Source: an uncultured Acetatifactor sp.
Lineage (GTDB): Bacteria > Bacillota > Clostridia > Lachnospirales > Lachnospiraceae
Assembly: GCF_910585425.1 (NCBI RefSeq)
Contig: NZ_CAJUCP010000014.1
Coordinates: 19,541 to 83,540 of the forward strand
Direction of reading: 5' to 3'
Length of the DNA: 64,000 bases
This document shows positions 32,298 through 41,348 of the stretch, in pieces (position 1 is the stretch's first letter; each line of letters opens with the position of its first letter). The notes beneath the pieces were generated by a model. It was not told the origin of the DNA. It saw only the letters and a list, made by a program, of their open reading frames with translations, and did not search any database. The translations under genes were made by a program, and so were the position numbers.

Positions 32298-32984
32298 ATG
32301 AGCAGAAAGTGGAAAAAGTTCGGGGAACTGACAAGAAAGTGCTACATGGATCTGGCAGGGCTGGAGAAGAGCCTTAACTGCTGGGACGAGGCATTCGAAG
32401 CCCTGAAGGAGGCAGTGGCCGCGGAGAGAAGGGAAGAGCCGGAATACGCGGCGGAGCTGTATGCGCTGGACGAGGAGACAGATTACGAATATGACGTACA
32501 GGGATGGCTGGAGGATTACCTGGACGATCTGGACATGCGGGAGAGCAAGGAGAAGCTGCTGGAGGTATGCGATGAACTGATCGGGCTCTTTCGCTGGGAG
32601 GAGGAGAAGCCGTCAGACATCAGATTCCTGAAGGTTTCGGCATTGAAGAGCCTGGGCAGGGGGGAGGAGGCAAGGGCATTCTGCGAGAAATGGCTGGCGG
32701 AGGAGCCGGACGACCCTGTGGCCGCCACCGCGGGAATCTACATGTACCTGGAGCGCCGCGACATGGAAGCGGCGGAACGGCTCATACGGCAGTATATCCA
32801 TGAGGACACGGAATGCACGGATGAAAACGATATCCTGTTTACGGCGGCGGCTACCTATTATAAGGCGGCGGGAAAGAAGGAGGAAGAGAAGCGCATCCAG
32901 AAGGCCCTGGACGAGTATGAGGAACAGTTGGAAGAGCTGTTTGGCGGATTTGGCGGAGAGGACGACGGGCTGGAGTTTTTCTAG
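32298..32984 (+). CDS. TPR-like helical repeat protein
   Basis: A 228-residue acidic soluble protein. Helical pairs typical of tetratricopeptide repeats run from about residue 85 to 205 (LKVSALKSLGRGEEARAFCEKWL, then FTAAATYYKAAGKKEEEKRI). AAGGAGGAAG precedes the ATG. It lies 14 bases before the LytTR regulator and may be cotranscribed with that signalling cluster. Function unknown; probably a protein-binding scaffold. Confidence 0.65.
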   Translation: MSRKWKKFGELTRKCYMDLAGLEKSLNCWDEAFEALKEAVAAERREEPEYAAELYALDEETDYEYDVQGWLEDYLDDLDMRESKEKLLEVCDELIGLFRWEEEKPSDIRFLKVSALKSLGRGEEARAFCEKWLAEEPDDPVAATAGIYMYLERRDMEAAERLIRQYIHEDTECTDENDILFTAAATYYKAAGKKEEEKRIQKALDEYEEQLEELFGGFGGEDDGLEFF

Positions 32985-32998
32985 GAGGGAGCGCAGGG

Positions 32999-33697
32999 AT
33001 GAGGGACATGCGGATCGGGCTGTGCGATGATTCGCCAGGGGACCAGGCGGCAGCCCTGGAGGTGCTGGAAAAGCTGGGCCTGCAGGCGGATGTGTTCGGC
33101 ACGGGGGAGGCCCTGCAGGCGGCTTTCTGGAAGCAGCCCTACGACCTGGTGCTGCTGGACATCGAGATGCCGGGGACAGGAGGCTACGAGCTGGCCCTTG
33201 TATTGAAAAAGCAATATGAAGCATGCGAAATCGTGTTCATCACCGAACACATGGAGCTGGTGCTGGAGGCCTTCCGGTTCAAGCCCGCGGCCTTTGTGCC
33301 GAAGGGGCAGTTGGCAGAGGAGCTGCCCAGGGCTTTGAGGCGGATTCTGGAAAAGGGCAGGGAGAATCCTGTCTTCGTCACCCGGAAAAAGAACCGGGAC
33401 AGAATCGTGGAGCTGAACCAGGTGGTATACCTGAAATATATATACGACCATGAGGTGCAGTTTACCTTGAAGGACGGCAGCTGCTTCTCCGAGACCGGCT
33501 CCATGAAGCAGTTCGAGGCGGAGCTGTCTCCCAAAGGGTTCTTAAGGATCTACAGCAACTGCATGGTGAACGCCCTGTACATCGTCCGGATGGAGCGGGA
33601 GGCGGTAGTATTGGCAAGCGGCGAGCAGCTCGCGGTGGCCAGGGAGCGGAGAGAGGGCGTGCGGAAGGCTTATATGGAGTATTTGATGAAATGTTAG
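32999..33697 (+). CDS. LytTR-family response regulator (AgrA-like)
   Basis: A 232-residue regulator with an N-terminal receiver domain (acidic D10/D11, phospho-acceptor D54 in VLLDIEMPG) and a C-terminal LytTR DNA-binding domain (about 130-230, with FLRIYSNCMVNALYI). The conserved receiver lysine appears in FVPKGQL. AGGAGGG precedes the ATG. Its stop overlaps the start of the kinase gene by 7 bases, so the two are translationally coupled. Confidence 0.9.
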   Translation: MRDMRIGLCDDSPGDQAAALEVLEKLGLQADVFGTGEALQAAFWKQPYDLVLLDIEMPGTGGYELALVLKKQYEACEIVFITEHMELVLEAFRFKPAAFVPKGQLAEELPRALRRILEKGRENPVFVTRKKNRDRIVELNQVVYLKYIYDHEVQFTLKDGSCFSETGSMKQFEAELSPKGFLRIYSNCMVNALYIVRMEREAVVLASGEQLAVARERREGVRKAYMEYLMKC

Positions 33698-35187
33698 AGG
33701 GAATCGTGGCGGCGGGATTTCATTGTTGCTTTTTCGGCACCGGCAGGGGCTGGCTGCGGGCGGGGACAGGAACCGCGGCGCTGGCCCTGGGCGGGTTCTT
33801 TCTGCCGGGGATACGGCCTGCCGTTCCTTTGTTGACGGCCCTGTGGATTATGCTGACGGGATTTTGGCTCCACGAGGGGCGGCGGGAGGAGGTTTTCCTG
33901 GCAGGGGGCCTCTGGCTCATGGCGCTGGCCCTGGCAGAGGGCCTGGGGGCTGTGCAGGGCCTGGCAGGGCTCCTGGCCGGAAGGGAGACAGACCTGGCGG
34001 CAGGTCTGGCAGCGCAGGTGCCGACAGGGGAAATGGGCGCAGGGAATCCGGCCGCGGCAGGTCTGTGGACATGGATGATGCGCGAGGAAACGCTCGGAAG
34101 TGTTTGGAAAAACGCGCATTTCCCGGGAGAAGCGCAGGCGGCATTGGCCGCGGCCCTTATCCTGATGGCGGCGCTGCATCTGCTGGGCAGGGGAGGGTTG
34201 CATCCTTTGTGGATGGCGGCGCTGACATTAATGTGGCTGCTTGCGGGATTCCTGGGCAGCATCGAGTACGCCCGGCCCTGGCAGGACCGGGTGATGGGGC
34301 TGGCCCTGTATCTGACCGCCGGGGGACTGCTGGCCTGCCAGCAGGTTTTCTGCGCCAGGCAGGAGCTGGAGCGGGCCTTCTGGGAGAATGGCAGGGGCGA
34401 GTGGCCGGGGTATCCGGGAAGCGCGGGAAAGCCCGGCGGCGCGGAGGAGCCGGAAAATCCGGAAGCGCCCGCGGCCGGCCCTCCGGAGAAAGACGTCCGG
34501 AGCCTGGCGGGAAAGCAACGGAAAAAGGGGGGAGATGCACCAGCCGCGGCGGCCGGGGCATCCTTCACGGGCGGAGCCCGGGACTGGCGGCAGGCGGCGG
34601 ACAGGGAATTCCGCCGGATGCAGATATTTGAGCATGACTTCCGGCACCACCTGGATATGGTGGCGGCGCTGTACGAGGAGGGCGACCCGGCGGAGGCCAG
34701 GGCCTATCTGGAAGACTTGAAGCAGTCCAGGGTGAGCCGCCAGGGCCGCAGAATCGGCGGGGAGCGGGAGCTCTCCTATATCATGATGGCGAAAAGGGAG
34801 GCTTGCAGGGAGGCCGGGATTTCCTTTTCCTATCAGATTGTGGGCAGCCCCCGGGGCATCGCCCAGATGGACATGACGGCGCTCCTGCTGAACCTTCTGG
34901 ACAATGCCATCCGGGCCTGCCAGGAAGCGCCCATGCCCCGGAGCATATCCGTGATGCTCCTCGCCAGGGGGGAACTGTGGGAGATCGAGATGATAAATTC
35001 CGGGAGCTATCGGCCAGGACAGGAGCCGGGCAGCAGCCCCGGGAAGGAAGGGGACGGGGCCGCCCACGGCCTGGGCCTGGTGAGCGTGGGGCAGATCGTG
35101 GAAAAGTACCAGGGGAGCAGCAGGCTGTGGCAGGAGGATGGCCAGGTGCGGCAGAAGGTGATTCTGGTGCAGCGGAATGCGGAATAA
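33691..35187 (+). CDS. GHKL-type sensor histidine kinase (AgrC-like)
   Basis: A 498-residue membrane kinase. The first 225 residues form several membrane segments. Then comes a long Gly/Pro/Ala/Glu-rich linker (about 232-300), which is unusual. The kinase core has phospho-acceptor H315 (MQIFEHDFRHHLDM), an N box LLNLLDNAIRA and a G box HGLGLVSV. AgrC-type kinases often sense peptides. The gene overlaps its regulator and precedes a two-gene ABC exporter. Confidence 0.85.
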   Translation: MLEGIVAAGFHCCFFGTGRGWLRAGTGTAALALGGFFLPGIRPAVPLLTALWIMLTGFWLHEGRREEVFLAGGLWLMALALAEGLGAVQGLAGLLAGRETDLAAGLAAQVPTGEMGAGNPAAAGLWTWMMREETLGSVWKNAHFPGEAQAALAAALILMAALHLLGRGGLHPLWMAALTLMWLLAGFLGSIEYARPWQDRVMGLALYLTAGGLLACQQVFCARQELERAFWENGRGEWPGYPGSAGKPGGAEEPENPEAPAAGPPEKDVRSLAGKQRKKGGDAPAAAAGASFTGGARDWRQAADREFRRMQIFEHDFRHHLDMVAALYEEGDPAEARAYLEDLKQSRVSRQGRRIGGERELSYIMMAKREACREAGISFSYQIVGSPRGIAQMDMTALLLNLLDNAIRACQEAPMPRSISVMLLARGELWEIEMINSGSYRPGQEPGSSPGKEGDGAAHGLGLVSVGQIVEKYQGSSRLWQEDGQVRQKVILVQRNAE

Positions 35188-35204
35188 AGAGAAAAACCGA
35201 CAGA

Positions 35205-35243
35205 AAAAGGAGAAGTGGTTGCAAAGGCCCTTCTCCTTTTGTA
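35205..35243 (+). terminator. Terminator/attenuator before the ABC exporter
   Basis: A perfect 11-bp stem, AAAAGGAGAAG (35205-35215) with CTTCTCCTTTT (35230-35240). It separates the kinase from the exporter genes. Confidence 0.75.
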
Positions 35244-35296
35244 TGATTTATACTGACGATCGCCAAAATCAAGAAAAGAATTTTGGAGGCATGACA

Positions 35297-37078
35297 ATGT
35301 TGTTTCAAAATATCCGATATGTGTGCAGGCTCTATTTCCGCAGCACCCGTTCCATCTTCGCCTATCTTCTGATAAGCATGGCGGCCCTTCTGCTGACCCC
35401 GGTGTTAGGCGTGTACCTGCCCAGGGTGGTGGTGCAGGCCGTGACGGAGGGCTGGGCCTTCGCGGAGCTGGCGCTGTGGGTGGGGGCGCTGGCCCTCGGC
35501 ATCGCGCTGCTGAACATGCTTTCCACGGTCAGCGGCATGAAATACGGCGAAAAGGCCGGCATAGGGCGGCTGGAGATCGGGCTGGCGCTGGAGGACGTGA
35601 TGATGGCCTGCCCCTATGCCCTGACGGAGGATCCGGCCTGGCAGACGAAAATGGGGGAGGCGGGGGATTACATCTATTCCGACGGCAGGACAAGGGGCGT
35701 GGCCGGGATGGTGTTCGGCCTGCGGGATTTCGTCATCAGCGCCATGGGCGTGTTCACATTTTCCGCCATCCTGGGCATCCTGCATCCCGCGGTGCTGGCC
35801 ATCCTGGTGTTCACCTGCCTGGTGCCGGGGCTGATCGGCAACCGGCTGAGCCGCTACGCCTTCGGAAAGCGGGAGAACTGGCTGCCCTACGACAGACAGA
35901 TCGACTATATCTACCAGAACGTCACCACCGCCAGGATGGGAAAGGACGTGCGCCTGTACAGGGCCGGAGGGTTTTTCCTGGAGAAGATGGAGGAGGCGGT
36001 CCGAAAGCGGCTGCTCTGGGCCGGGAGGATGCTGCGCCGTCAGTTGGGGGCGGACGGGGTCTCGGCGCTGATGCTGGTATTGCAGAACGGGTTCGCCCTG
36101 GGGTGGATTGCCGGTGAGATCGTCCGGGGAAAGATTGGCGTGGCGGATTTCACCTTCTACTCCGGCGCGGTGATTCAGTTCACCCAGTTCATGAACAGCT
36201 TCGTGCAGTCCTACGGCATCGTTAGGCAGTGCAGCCTGGACGTGGGGGCGGTGCGGGAGGCCCTGGCCTGTCTGCCGGAAGGAGGGAGCGGCGCCGTCTG
36301 GAACCTGGCGGACCGTCCGGCCCCGGAGATCCGCTTCGAGCATGTGACCTTCGCCTACCCGGGCAGCGGGGAGCCTGTGCTGAAGGACATCGACTTCTGC
36401 GTCCGCCCCGGGGAGAAGCTGGCTCTGGTGGGGGCCAACGGCGCGGGGAAGACCACGCTGGTGAAGCTTTTGTGCGGGTTCTATCAGCCAACGGAAGGAC
36501 GCATTTTGATAGACGGTGTGCCGACTTCGAAAAGGGAGGCTGGGGAGCTCTACGGCATGTTCTCCGCGGTGTTCCAGGATATGCTGGTGCTGCCCTTCAC
36601 CGTGCTGGAGAACGTGGCGGTGGCGGGGGAGGCGGATGTGGAGCGGGTGCGGGAATGCCTGGAGAAGGCGGGACTGAGCGGGCGCTTTCCCGATTTGAAC
36701 CAGCCTCTGGTGAAGGGAATCCAGGACGATGGGGAGAACCTCTCCGGCGGGGAGGAGCAGAAACTCCTGCTGGCCAGGGCGCTGTACAAGGAGGCCCCGG
36801 TGCTGGTGCTGGACGAGCCCACGGCGGCGCTGGACCCTCTGGCGGAGAGCGAGCTGTACGGAAAGTACAATGCGTTCACCAAAGAGAAGACCTCCTTTTT
36901 CATCTCCCATCGGCTGGCCAGCACGGGATTCTGCGACAGGATTCTGCTGCTGGAGGAGGGGCGGATTCTGGAGCAGGGCTCCCACAGGGAGCTTCTGGCC
37001 CTGGGGGGCGTTTATGCCCGTATGTTCCATGAACAGAGCAAGTATTATCGGGAAAACAAAGATTCGGGACCGGAATAA
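35297..37078 (+). CDS. ABC exporter half-transporter 1 (fused membrane and ATPase domains)
   Basis: A 593-residue type IV exporter subunit. The membrane domain (about 1-320) is followed by an ATPase domain with Walker A GANGAGKTT, signature NLSGGEEQK, Walker B VLVLDEPTAALD and switch histidine in ISHRL. GGAGG lies 7 bases before the ATG at 35297; the ATG at 35291 is too close. With the next gene it forms a heterodimer like multidrug or peptide exporters. Position after the LytTR/GHKL pair suggests that pair controls it. Confidence 0.9.
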   Translation: MLFQNIRYVCRLYFRSTRSIFAYLLISMAALLLTPVLGVYLPRVVVQAVTEGWAFAELALWVGALALGIALLNMLSTVSGMKYGEKAGIGRLEIGLALEDVMMACPYALTEDPAWQTKMGEAGDYIYSDGRTRGVAGMVFGLRDFVISAMGVFTFSAILGILHPAVLAILVFTCLVPGLIGNRLSRYAFGKRENWLPYDRQIDYIYQNVTTARMGKDVRLYRAGGFFLEKMEEAVRKRLLWAGRMLRRQLGADGVSALMLVLQNGFALGWIAGEIVRGKIGVADFTFYSGAVIQFTQFMNSFVQSYGIVRQCSLDVGAVREALACLPEGGSGAVWNLADRPAPEIRFEHVTFAYPGSGEPVLKDIDFCVRPGEKLALVGANGAGKTTLVKLLCGFYQPTEGRILIDGVPTSKREAGELYGMFSAVFQDMLVLPFTVLENVAVAGEADVERVRECLEKAGLSGRFPDLNQPLVKGIQDDGENLSGGEEQKLLLARALYKEAPVLVLDEPTAALDPLAESELYGKYNAFTKEKTSFFISHRLASTGFCDRILLLEEGRILEQGSHRELLALGGVYARMFHEQSKYYRENKDSGPE

Positions 37079-37148
37079 GAATCAGAATGAGAATGAGAAC
37101 CGGAATAAGAATCGGAACAAGAACAGGAATAAGGACTGGAATAGGAGA
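37076..37148. repeat. Degenerate hexanucleotide repeat tract
   Basis: About twelve imperfect 6-base units of the type (A/C/G)(A/G)GAA(T/C) fill the gap between the two exporter genes. Confidence 0.75.
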
Positions 37149-37156
37149 TTTTTGGG

Positions 37157-38947
37157 ATGAAACGGATTAGGGACATACTGGCATTTTTCGGCAGGATGGA
37201 CAGGGGATTCTATCCGGTGCTGGTGGCTGCGGCGCTGCTGGAGACCCTGGAGGGGTTCGGCGTGCTGCTGATATCCTCCGCCATATTGAATCTGCTGGTG
37301 ACGGGGGCCGGGCCTGAAGCCGTCCTGTCCGCCACCCTTGTCATGACGGGAGGCTACGGCGCCCTGCACTGGCTGCGGCTTCTGGCAGTCCGGCACAAGG
37401 ACTACAGGCAGCAGCGCCTGCGCTACCGATACTGGTGCTTTGTGGTGGAGCATGTGTTCCGGCTGCCCTACTGGTATCTGGAGAAAGAGGACTTCGTGGA
37501 GACCCTGGAGCAGATCTGGCAGAACGACCGGACCTATGACCTGACCATGGGCACCCTGAACCAGGCCTACGCCATGGTGAGGAGTGGCTTTTCCGTGCTG
37601 GTGGCATTCATTTCCTTCCTGCGCCTGTTCGGGGCGGTGCGGGGGCTGGGGGACTCGGCTTTCCTGGTGGGGATGCTGATTTTAGGGCTGTTCGTGCTGA
37701 TCCTCCTGTCCACGGGATACATTGTCTGGCAGCGGAAGCGCAACGCCCAGGACATGGTGGGCTTCATGGAGGAAGTGGTGAAGCGGAACAAGGTGGCCAT
37801 GTATCTGCTTGGCCAGGTGATAGCGAATTACCCCAAGGGCAAGCATATCCGGCTGTACGGCATGCAGGAGAAGCTGCGCCGGGAGCAGAGGAAGCAGACG
37901 GCCGGTTTCGGGCACCTGCTCGCCCACCAGGGCCGGATGGAGCTGAAGCCCGGCCTTGCGGGGGACATTTCCTCCGTGGCCATCAGCGCTATGGTCTATC
38001 TGACGGTGAGCGCCATAGCCATGGCCGGAGGGCTGGGGGCGGGCAGCATCATCTGGTACGCCGGGGTGGTGCAGCAGCTTCTGGATTCGGTACGGCGGCT
38101 GATCGGGCTGGCCAGCGAGCTGTACGGAAACTGTACCAGGCAGCAGGTCATCTTCGGCCTGACGGAGGCCGTAAAGGAGGCGGATTCCGGTGCGCGGGGC
38201 CTGCCGTCCGGGGAGGAGCACACGCTGGAATTCCGGGACGTATCCTTCGCCTATCCGGGGGCTGACCGGATGGTGCTGGAGCATGTGGACCTGCGGATTT
38301 CCGGCAGGGAGCGGGTGGCCCTGGTGGGGCCCAACGGCAGCGGCAAGTCCACATTGATCAAGCTGATCTGCCGCCTGTACGAGCCTGTATCGGGGCGCAT
38401 CCTGCTGGACGGGGTGGACATCCGGGAAATCTCCCGGGAGGCGTACATGGACTTCCTGTCCGTGGTGTTCCAGGATTACCAGATTTTCGCGGCCACTTTG
38501 GGGGAGAACATCGCCATGGAGGCAGGGGCGGACAGGGCGAGGGTGGAGAAGGCCATGGCGGAGATGGGCCTGCGGCTGAACGGGCAGGATACGCCCCTGC
38601 GCCGCGACCTGGAGGAGGACGGCGTGGAGGTGTCCGGCGGGGAGGGACAGAAAATCGCCATCGCCCGTGCCCTGTACAAGGACGCGCCCATGGTAATCTT
38701 AGACGAGCCCACAGCCTCCCTGGACCCTCTCTCGGAGAGCGAGATCTACGGGAAATTCGGCAGGCTGGTGGAGGGGAAGATGGCCATGTTCATCTCCCAC
38801 CGCCTGTCCAGCTGCCGGTTCTGCGACCGCATCCTGGTGCTCCGGGACGGCAGGATCGTCCAGGACGGAAGCCATGAGGCCCTGGCCGGGGAAGAGGGCG
38901 GGCTGTACCGGGAGATGTGGGAGGCTCAGAGGCAGTATTATAGATAG
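37157..38947 (+). CDS. ABC exporter half-transporter 2
   Basis: A 596-residue partner of the preceding half-transporter. About six membrane segments lead to an ATPase domain with Walker A GPNGSGKST, signature EVSGGEGQK, Walker B MVILDEPTASLD and ISHRL. Both subunits keep catalytic glutamates, so both ATP sites may be active. AGGAG lies before the ATG. The substrate is unknown; no precursor peptide gene is visible nearby. Confidence 0.9.
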   Translation: MKRIRDILAFFGRMDRGFYPVLVAAALLETLEGFGVLLISSAILNLLVTGAGPEAVLSATLVMTGGYGALHWLRLLAVRHKDYRQQRLRYRYWCFVVEHVFRLPYWYLEKEDFVETLEQIWQNDRTYDLTMGTLNQAYAMVRSGFSVLVAFISFLRLFGAVRGLGDSAFLVGMLILGLFVLILLSTGYIVWQRKRNAQDMVGFMEEVVKRNKVAMYLLGQVIANYPKGKHIRLYGMQEKLRREQRKQTAGFGHLLAHQGRMELKPGLAGDISSVAISAMVYLTVSAIAMAGGLGAGSIIWYAGVVQQLLDSVRRLIGLASELYGNCTRQQVIFGLTEAVKEADSGARGLPSGEEHTLEFRDVSFAYPGADRMVLEHVDLRISGRERVALVGPNGSGKSTLIKLICRLYEPVSGRILLDGVDIREISREAYMDFLSVVFQDYQIFAATLGENIAMEAGADRARVEKAMAEMGLRLNGQDTPLRRDLEEDGVEVSGGEGQKIAIARALYKDAPMVILDEPTASLDPLSESEIYGKFGRLVEGKMAMFISHRLSSCRFCDRILVLRDGRIVQDGSHEALAGEEGGLYREMWEAQRQYYR

Positions 38948-39014
38948 AACCCGCGGACTGCTGCATGGGCTTGGCCTGGGCCGTTCCATGTCCCACGGGA
39001 TAGGGATGCCCGCG

Positions 39015-39557
39015 TCAGAGCAGTTCCCGCCCCAGGTACACTTCCGCAATGGTGGCGGCAGCCAGCCGGGAGCCTGCTTCGGAGGCATGCTGCCCGTCCG
39101 CCGCATAGAGCTCCGCCTCCGGGTGCTCCCTGTGGTATCTCCACCAGTTCTGCCCCACAGGGGCCACCTCGCAGCCGGTCTCCTGCTGAAGGGACAGGTA
39201 AGCCTGGCTCATGGCGTCCTGGGCGGCCTCCCCGTCCTCTTTGGCGGTCCAGGTCATGTAGAGGATGGGCCTCGCGCCCGCCTCCCGGACCCAGCCGATC
39301 AGCTTCCTGCCGCACCGGGCCATGACATCCAGATCCCCCATGGGGTGGGCCGTGTGCTGTAGGATTACGGCATCGTAGCCGCCGTAGCGTATGTTGAACC
39401 GCACCTCCGGCTCCTCCAGGTGGAAATCCCATCCCCTGCCGCCGTGGGCCAGCATGGCCACTTCCACCTCCGCCTGGTTCTCCCGGCAGATTTCCGCGAA
39501 CAGATGGGGCATGTCGTTAAAATAAGTATGGCTGTTTCCGATGAACAGGACTTTCAT
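39015..39557 (-). CDS. SGNH/GDSL-type hydrolase
   Basis: A 180-residue esterase-fold protein. The nucleophile block is FIGNSHTYFND (serine at about 9), the second block has LQHTAHP, and the Asp/His block is DGQHASEAG. No signal peptide is present, so it is probably cytoplasmic. GGAGGAG before the ATG at 39557 supports the start. It is transcribed divergently from the AraC/GyrI gene and convergently with the exporter. Confidence 0.8.
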   Translation of the reverse strand: MKVLFIGNSHTYFNDMPHLFAEICRENQAEVEVAMLAHGGRGWDFHLEEPEVRFNIRYGGYDAVILQHTAHPMGDLDVMARCGRKLIGWVREAGARPILYMTWTAKEDGEAAQDAMSQAYLSLQQETGCEVAPVGQNWWRYHREHPEAELYAADGQHASEAGSRLAAATIAEVYLGRELL

Positions 39558-39802
39558 GATTCGTCTCCTCCGCAGTGGTTTTGTCTTGTGAAATTGTATC
39601 ACAGCTTTATTATGCCCCGTCGGAGGGGATTTGTCCATCGGTTTATGAGCCCCAAAGCACGGGCAGAATACAGATTGACGGATCAGGACAATTCCGGGCA
39701 GAAAAAGGCATGACTTCTGCTGCCGGGTATGATATTATGAACAGGAAGTCGCGCGGCGGACATGGCCGTCCGGATCCGGAACCGGATGGCAGAGGAGGAA
39801 GA

Positions 39803-40756
39803 ATGGACTGGCTGAGCAGTTTGAGGACGGCAATCGATTACATGGAGGAGCATCTGCTCCAGGAGATCGGAGCGGAGGACGTGGCCGGGGAGGTGCACCT
39901 GTCTCCCTTTTATTTCCAGAAGTGCTTTAAGATAGTGACGGGCTATACCATCGGGGAGTACCTGCGCAACCGCAGGCTGTACCTGGCCGGGCTGGAGGTG
40001 CTGGGGCGGGAGGCGTCCGGGGAAGGGGCGCGGAAGGGCTCTGGCGGCAGCCGCGGCGCAGAGGGGAAGGTCATCGACCTGGCATACAAGTACGGGTACG
40101 ATACGCCGGAGGGCTTTACCAGGGCCTTCACGCGCTTCCATGGTCTGTCCCCCATGCAGCTGCGGGCCCGGCCCTACCGCCTGAAGGTCTTTCTTCCATT
40201 AATAGTAGAGATTTCTGTAAAAGGAGGCAACAGAATGGATTTCACGGTTGAGAAAAGGGAAGCGATGAAGATGATTGGGTTTGAGAGGACTTTTTCCTTT
40301 GAGGAGGCCTACCGGGAGATTCCAGGGTTCTGGAAGGAATTCTGTGAGAAATACTGCGGGCAGGACGCGGCCCGGGAGGCGGGGGAGGAAGCCGTCCGGC
40401 AGACCGTGGCGGAGTGCATGGTGGGAGAGTTCGGCGTCTGTGTGGAGGATGAGACGGACATGGAACATTTCCGTTATTATATCGCCGGAGCCTATCAGGG
40501 CGGCGAAGTGCCCGAGGGGATGAAGGTGTTCGAAGTCCCCGCCGGCGAGTGGGCGAAATTCAGGTGCACCGGGCCTATGCCGGAGGCGCTGCAGACGGTC
40601 AACACGCGGATCTTCAGCGAATGGCTCCCCGGGAACAAAGAGTTCGAGGCGGTATCCCATATCAACATCGAGTGGTATTCCGGCGGGGATACCCGGAGCG
40701 AAGGATATGAGAGCGCCATCTGGATACCGGTGAAGCGCCTGGGCGGCCAATCTTAA
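39803..40756 (+). CDS. AraC-family regulator with GyrI-like ligand-binding domain
   Basis: A 317-residue regulator. An N-terminal AraC domain (1-125: VAGEVHLSPFYFQKCFK, then YGYDTPEGFTRAFTRFHG) is joined to a C-terminal GyrI/SOUL-like effector domain (about 145-317: FTVEKREAMKMIGFERTF, then VPAGEWAKFRCTG). The second helix-turn-helix is preceded by an extra Gly/Ser/Arg/Glu-rich stretch of about 20 residues (EASGEGARKGSGGSRGAEG), not typical of the family. AGGAGGAAG precedes the ATG. Relatives sense small hydrophobic compounds or drugs. Confidence 0.85.
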   Translation: MDWLSSLRTAIDYMEEHLLQEIGAEDVAGEVHLSPFYFQKCFKIVTGYTIGEYLRNRRLYLAGLEVLGREASGEGARKGSGGSRGAEGKVIDLAYKYGYDTPEGFTRAFTRFHGLSPMQLRARPYRLKVFLPLIVEISVKGGNRMDFTVEKREAMKMIGFERTFSFEEAYREIPGFWKEFCEKYCGQDAAREAGEEAVRQTVAECMVGEFGVCVEDETDMEHFRYYIAGAYQGGEVPEGMKVFEVPAGEWAKFRCTGPMPEALQTVNTRIFSEWLPGNKEFEAVSHINIEWYSGGDTRSEGYESAIWIPVKRLGGQS

Positions 40757-40788
40757 AACAATGGCTTTAAAATAATATCGAAAAACTG

Positions 40789-40817
40789 TTGACAACACAT
40801 CCGCAAGTGGCTATAAT
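40789..40817 (+). promoter_or_regulatory. Perfect consensus promoter of the str operon
   Basis: TTGACA, 17 bases, TATAAT: exact consensus. It drives rpsL-rpsG-fusA. It lies inside a terminator hairpin. Confidence 0.85.
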
Positions 40818-40847
40818 GATAAAGCATGCGTGCGGATGTGTTTTTTG
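40795..40847 (+). terminator. Terminator enclosing the str promoter
   Basis: ACACATCCGCA (40795-40805, in the promoter spacer) pairs with TGCGGATGTGT (40831-40841), followed by TTTTT. Transcripts arriving from upstream can form it; transcripts starting at the enclosed promoter lack the left arm and cannot. Confidence 0.75.
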
Positions 40848-40925
40848 TGCAACTAAAAATGCACGGATATCCAGCCGCAGGCATGGCAGACAACAAATGC
40901 CAATTCAAGAAAGAGGTGAAACAGA

Positions 40926-41348
40926 ATGCCAACATTTAACCAGTTAGTCAGAAAAGGACGCAAGACTTCCGTCAAGAAGTCAACGGCACCTGCCTTGCAG
41001 AAAGGGTACAATTCTCTTCACAAGAAGGTGACGGACAAGTCCGCACCCCAGAAGCGCGGCGTGTGCACCGTAGTGAAGACGCTGACCCCCAAGAAGCCCA
41101 ACTCGGCTCTGAGAAAGGTGGCCAGGGTACGTCTCTCCAACGGAATCGAGGTTACGAGCTATATTCCCGGCGAAGGCCACAACCTTCAGGAGCATAGCGT
41201 TGTCCTGGTCCGCGGCGGCAGGGTGAAGGACCTGCCCGGTACGAGATACCATATCATCCGTGGTACTCTTGATACCGCAGGCGTTGCCAACAGGAAGCAG
41301 GCACGCTCTAAGTACGGCGCTAAGAGGCCCAAGGCAGCAAAGAAGTAA
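40926..41348 (+). CDS. rpsL: 30S ribosomal protein S12
   Basis: A 140-residue decoding-centre protein. The streptomycin-relevant lysines are wild type (TPKKPNSALRKV and GGRVKDLPGTRYH). GAGGTG precedes the ATG. First gene of the str operon. Confidence 0.98.
   Translation: MPTFNQLVRKGRKTSVKKSTAPALQKGYNSLHKKVTDKSAPQKRGVCTVVKTLTPKKPNSALRKVARVRLSNGIEVTSYIPGEGHNLQEHSVVLVRGGRVKDLPGTRYHIIRGTLDTAGVANRKQARSKYGAKRPKAAKK

Noticed and set aside
36729..37160. Asn/Lys-rich 143-codon frame ending in NKNQNENE-type repeats
   Set aside because: Shadow frame of the first exporter gene running through the hexanucleotide tract.
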